A stretch of DNA of 56,511 bases from Linderina pennispora (Eukaryota > Kickxellomycota > Kickxellomycetes > Kickxellales > Kickxellaceae): positions 1 through 56,511 of the forward strand of contig NW_024468299.1 of assembly GCF_002104995.1 (NCBI RefSeq), written 5' to 3'. The translations under genes and the position numbers were made by a program. Below the pieces are notes generated by a model. It was not told the origin of the DNA. It worked only from the letters and a program-made list of their open reading frames with translations, and ran no database searches. Position 1 is the stretch's first letter. The number at the start of each line of letters is the position of its first letter. Below are positions 52,872 through 56,511 of this stretch, in pieces.

Positions 52872-54346
52872 ATGGGACACGCACAAACATACTTTGTGGG
52901 AGGTGTCTCCGCCCTCGGCGGTCTCCTCTTCGGTTATGAACACCGGTGTAATGTCTTCCATTTTGGAGATGAAGCAGTGGAAGAACTATTTCCCATCACC
53001 CCGGTTCGACTGGTGTCGGTGTCATTACCTCAATGCTTACTGCTGGCTGCTTTGTCGGCTCGCTGTGTGCCGGTTACCTTGCCGACAAGTTCTCGCGTAA
53101 GCGCTCCCATCATGGGTGCTTGCATTATCTTCATCATCGGCGTTATCATCCAAACTGCTTCCATTAACCGCGGCATGCTGATTACTGGTCGTTTCATTGC
53201 TGGTCTCGGTGTTGGTACTCTGTCCATGGTCGTCCCTGTCTATCAGTCCGAAGTCGCTCCTCCCACATTCGTGGTCGTCTCGTTTCGTTCCAGCAGTGGG
53301 CTATTACCTGGGGAATTCTGATCGCTTTCTGGATTGATTACGGCTGCCACTTCATCAAGAGCAACGCCTCGTGGCGTGTACCTATTGCCATCCAGATGGT
53401 GCCTGCTGTCATTCTATTCATTGGTATGATCTTCATTCCTTACTCACCCCGCTGGCTTGTGGATAACGACCGCTTCGATGAGGCTCGCAAGTGCCTTGCT
53501 CGCCTTGCGTGCTGGTGACGAGAATGATCCTGCTGTCATCGAGGAGTTCGAGGATATCAAGGAGGTTCGCCTTGAGCGCGAGACTGTTGTCCGCAGCTAC
53601 ACCGAGCTGGCCAAGTACCCGATTCGCCGCCGTGTCGTCCTGGTGTTGTCATCCAGGCTCTCCAGCAGCTCACGGTATCAACGTCATCATGTACTTTGCA
53701 CCTTCGATCTTCAAGCAGTCCGGTCTCAGCTCCGACAACGCCTCACTTCTTGCCAAGGTATCAACGGTGTCATAATATGCTGGCCACCATTCCTGCCATT
53801 CTGTGGGTTGACCGCTGGGGTCGCCGCAAGACTCTGATGATCGGCTCGTTCATGTGTGGTGCTACCTACTTCATCCAGGCTGTCGCCACGGCGCCACTCA
53901 GAACAAGGAGAAGCTATCGATGGGAGCGTCGACCTGCATCTGCCTAAGGGTGTCTCGTACCTGGTCATTGTCATGGTGTACCTGTTTGTTATCTCGTTCG
54001 CTGCCTCGTGGGGCCCTGTTGGCTGGATCTATCCGGCTGAGATCTTCCCCATGCACATTCGCTCGCGTGCCAGCTCCATTGCGACCGCATCAAACTGGCT
54101 GTTCAACTTTGTTGTTGGTCTGGTTGCTCCTATCCTGATCAAGAAGATCACATGGGGTCTTGACCTCATCTTCGCCATTGTCATGTTTGCCGCAATTTTC
54201 ATCATCTACCTGTTCTTCCCTGAGACCAAGAACGGTCTCTTGAGGAGATGGAGGTCATCTTCACTGGGTCTATATGGGCCCACAAGGATGCTGCTCGTAT
54301 TGCTCAGTACGATAGCGGCCGTAAGGAGAAGAGCGATGACGTCTAA
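52872..54346 (+). CDS. MFS glucose transporter, many frameshifts (copy 1)
   Basis: Sugar porter family member of the major facilitator superfamily, with about 510 residues if all frames are joined. Fragments in three frames together give the family landmarks: GGVSALGGLLFGY, NTGVMSSILEMKQWKNYF, GRFIAGLGVGTLSMVVPVYQSEVAP, IPYSPRWLVDNDRFDEARKCL, INVIMYFAPSIFKQSGLSS, WVDRWGRRKTLMIGSF, WGPVGWIYPAEIFPMHIRSR and FFPETKNG. At least eight breaks occur, mostly one-base gains or losses, for example an extra A near 52942 and an extra G near 53510. Between breaks the protein is highly conserved and has no premature stops in its proper frame, so sequence error near a contig end is more likely than decay. 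It is tandem with copy 2. Confidence 0.88.
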
Positions 54347-56011
54347 TCATTTCTTGATATTAATTTAGCTTTGTCTTCTCATTCCTTTTGTCAACTATAG
54401 ATTCCCTTTTGCGCGTTTCACCTTGTTAATACTGGCAACTAGTGGCGTGCTGTCTATTTAGAATGTCGATGCAAGCATAGCCTGGCGTAAACCCATTGCA
54501 GGCATGGCTGTGCTACAGTCGATATGCATCGCCACCTATTCGTAATTCATTTCCCCACCGCTTCGCTGCTCCCTGCACTCCCCAAAACCCCCAATTGGGA
54601 GATGGGCAGTGCCGGTTTGGTAATGTGCACGGTTTTTCCGCGTAAAGTTTCTAATAATTATGTGGAAGATATGTAACTGCAAGGTCTTCATGTTGGGGTC
54701 GGTCTATGCGCCGTGATAAAGATAATATATACAGCGATATTCAATATGCTGAATATACATAATGTGGAAACCTGGCTGCTGACAATATTGCTGAAAAGCA
54801 ACGACCGGTTCTGAAAGTTGGCCGCTAGAAACTGCCAAGGTAAGTCCGAAGCGTGTCCCGGAAAGCAAATGGCAAAACTATCGGAGCCCTGTGCAAAAGT
54901 CCCAACTACAGTCCGCCGTTTTCCCAGTCACAAGCGACATGCACGGCAGTGAACTCGGGCAGCACGCCGACCGAATCTGTGAATCCCTGGCACTCAAGTA
55001 AATAATCGACATCAAGCCAGCAAACTGGTGATTAATGCGGGGGGGGGGACAACGCAAAATGAATGAGTGTGGACATTGCCGACTCGGCAGTTTACAGGCG
55101 AATTGTGCAATTGCAGATGGCCGATCTTGGATTGGTGGCGAAACAAGCAGGAAATCGGCGAGAGGCCATTGCTAGGCCGCTGGTTTTGCTTGCACATCTC
55201 TCTTGGCTTAGCTGGCCATCGCCACGCATGAAGCAGGTGAAAGATGCAGCTGGTTTCTCCTGACAGCAACAGCTGCTCTACAAAAGCGTTTGTTGAGTTG
55301 AGCATGCCAGTGACAGTGATCTACATGCCTATGATGCACACCAGCTATGAAAATAGAATTCCAGAGATTGAAAGAGTGCCGGAATCGGTGCATGCTGACC
55401 AGCTGGCCCGCCCGTCACCAGCTATTTTTGCCTCTCCAATAGAAAGAATCGCTGGACCAGGGGGCGCCTGGTGAACCTGGCTGGTGCCAGAATGCAGCAG
55501 GGGGCTATGGATCGGTGGTAGCAACCCACCCCACCCGTTGTGCTTTATGTTGGGTGAAAGGAACTTTCGTGTCAAACTGGTTTTTCTTTTTTTTTTTTGT
55601 TGAATGTTACGCTGATGCACACGAGTGGTGTGGCAGAGCAAATCAGCTAGCAGTGGGCGCGGGGGCCAACTGCCGGCAGCTGGTCATAGATCCACCGCAG
55701 ATGCACAGCCCAGCATAAACAGCATACCAGAGTACGATAAATGCTATAACGAAGACGCAGTGCCCCAGTTCTTTTTGGGTACTCTTTTGCAGATGCTATA
55801 TAAGTCGAGGCATCTACCCACCTCCCCACCTCCCTACTTTCCCTGTCTACCACACAGCTCTCGCTACCAGGACGCCGTTCAGCTCTCTATTAGTACTTTC
55901 TCCTAATTCTCCTAGTTTTGTTACTTGTACTCATCGTACACTTTATTCTCCTTCGCAGCCTAATACAACCCATCAAGCCCCCGCCTGCTTGTACTCAACT
56001 AATCCGTAACC
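54347..56011. promoter_or_regulatory. Intergenic between the transporter copies
   Basis: No gene is visible. A TATATAAG box at 55797-55804 and a C/T-rich leader of about 200 bp precede the second transporter ATG, matching the promoter layout of copy 1. A run of G lies at 55040-55048. Confidence 0.6.
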
Positions 56012-56511
56012 ATGGGTAGAAACGCGCAAGCCTACTTTGTGGAGGCATCTCCGCCCTCGGTGGTCTCCTCTTCGGTTATGATATCGGAGTCATGTCTTCC
56101 ATTCTGGAGATGGACCAGTGGAAGAACTATTTCCATCACCCCCTTTCAACTGGGGTTGGTGTCATTACCTCTATTCTTACCGCTGGCTGCTTTGTCGGCT
56201 CGCTGTGTGCCGCTACCTCGCCGACAAGCTCTCACGTAAGCGCACCATTATGGCTGCCTCTCTCGTTTTCATCCTCGGTGCTGTCATCCAAACTGCTTCC
56301 ATTAACCGCGGCATGCTGATTACTGGTCGTTTCATTGCTGGTCTCGGTGTTGGTACTCTGTCCATGGTCGTCCCTGTCTATCAGTCCGAAGTCGCTCCCC
56401 CCGCCATTCGTGGTCGTCTTGTCAGTCTGCAGCAGTGGTCTATTACTTGGGGTATCCTTATTGCGTTCTGGATCGACTATGGCTGCCACTTCATCAAGAG
56501 CAACGCCTCGT
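56012..56511 (+). CDS. MFS glucose transporter, partial at the right edge (copy 2)
   Basis: The first about 167 codons of a second transporter, very similar to copy 1. It shows ISALGGLLFGYDIGVMSSIL, WKNYFHHPLSTGVGVITS, SLCAGYLADKLSRKR (after correcting a missing G near 56208) and GRFIAGLGVGTLSMVVPVYQ, then runs off the window at GCHFIKSNAS. Two frame breaks, each a missing G in a short run (near 56041 and 56208), are contradicted by copy 1, which has the extra G at both places. From about 56220 the frame is open to the edge. Confidence 0.88.

Overview
The window reads as nuclear DNA of an early-diverging filamentous fungus. Genes are mostly uninterrupted or carry one to two short introns (69-139 nt). 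The gene set is fungal and eukaryotic: CHL1/DDX11 helicase, Tdp1, Ccz1, Rab escort protein, Lunapark, ASCC1, Ura6-type kinase, MFS glucose transporters and dispersed nuclear tRNA genes. The sphingomyelin-synthase-like pair and intron-poor style would suit Kickxellomycotina (Coemansia/Linderina relatives), but that placement is inference.

Layout. 0-12 kb: three long-chain acyl-CoA synthetase paralogs (one cut off at the left edge and frameshifted, one intact, one with a single frameshift), a small secreted Ser-Asp repeat protein, and a membrane-anchored UMP/CMP kinase. 12-14 kb: ASCC1 and a truncated MutS fragment. 1.9-4.8 kb and 15.0-19.5 kb: two tRNA clusters with the same Asp-Gly-Leu gene set in mirror order (the second also has Arg and Lys), each hit by a nearly identical solo LTR about 13-15 bp upstream of a tRNA. 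20-22 kb: two very small genes with their own TATA boxes. 22.7-32.3 kb: Rab escort protein, a tandem pair of sphingomyelin-synthase-like enzymes, Lunapark, and an unrecognised 453-aa protein. 33-48.7 kb: a micropeptide gene, CHL1, TDP1 followed by a decayed TDP1 copy, a ZNF830-like protein, an SH3-EH endocytic protein divergent from CCZ1, another micropeptide, and a secreted DNRLRE-type protein. 48.7-56.5 kb: a 4.2-kb stretch with no gene I can support, then two tandem glucose transporter genes, both frameshifted, the second cut by the right edge.

Functional themes are lipid activation and sphingolipid synthesis (three ACSLs, two SMS-like enzymes), membrane traffic and ER shape (REP, CCZ1, Lunapark, SH3-EH protein), DNA repair (CHL1, TDP1, MutS relic) and sugar uptake. 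These are not an operon; the genes have separate promoters.

The most unusual signals are (i) three tiny predicted proteins (28, 40 and 33 aa) at unrelated loci that share an ungapped DYPxPxRP motif near the C-terminus, and (ii) the tRNA-targeted solo LTRs. Frameshifts are concentrated at the two ends of the window, and the first 20 bases are a perfect palindrome, so part of the 'pseudogene' signal there may be assembly error at contig ends.
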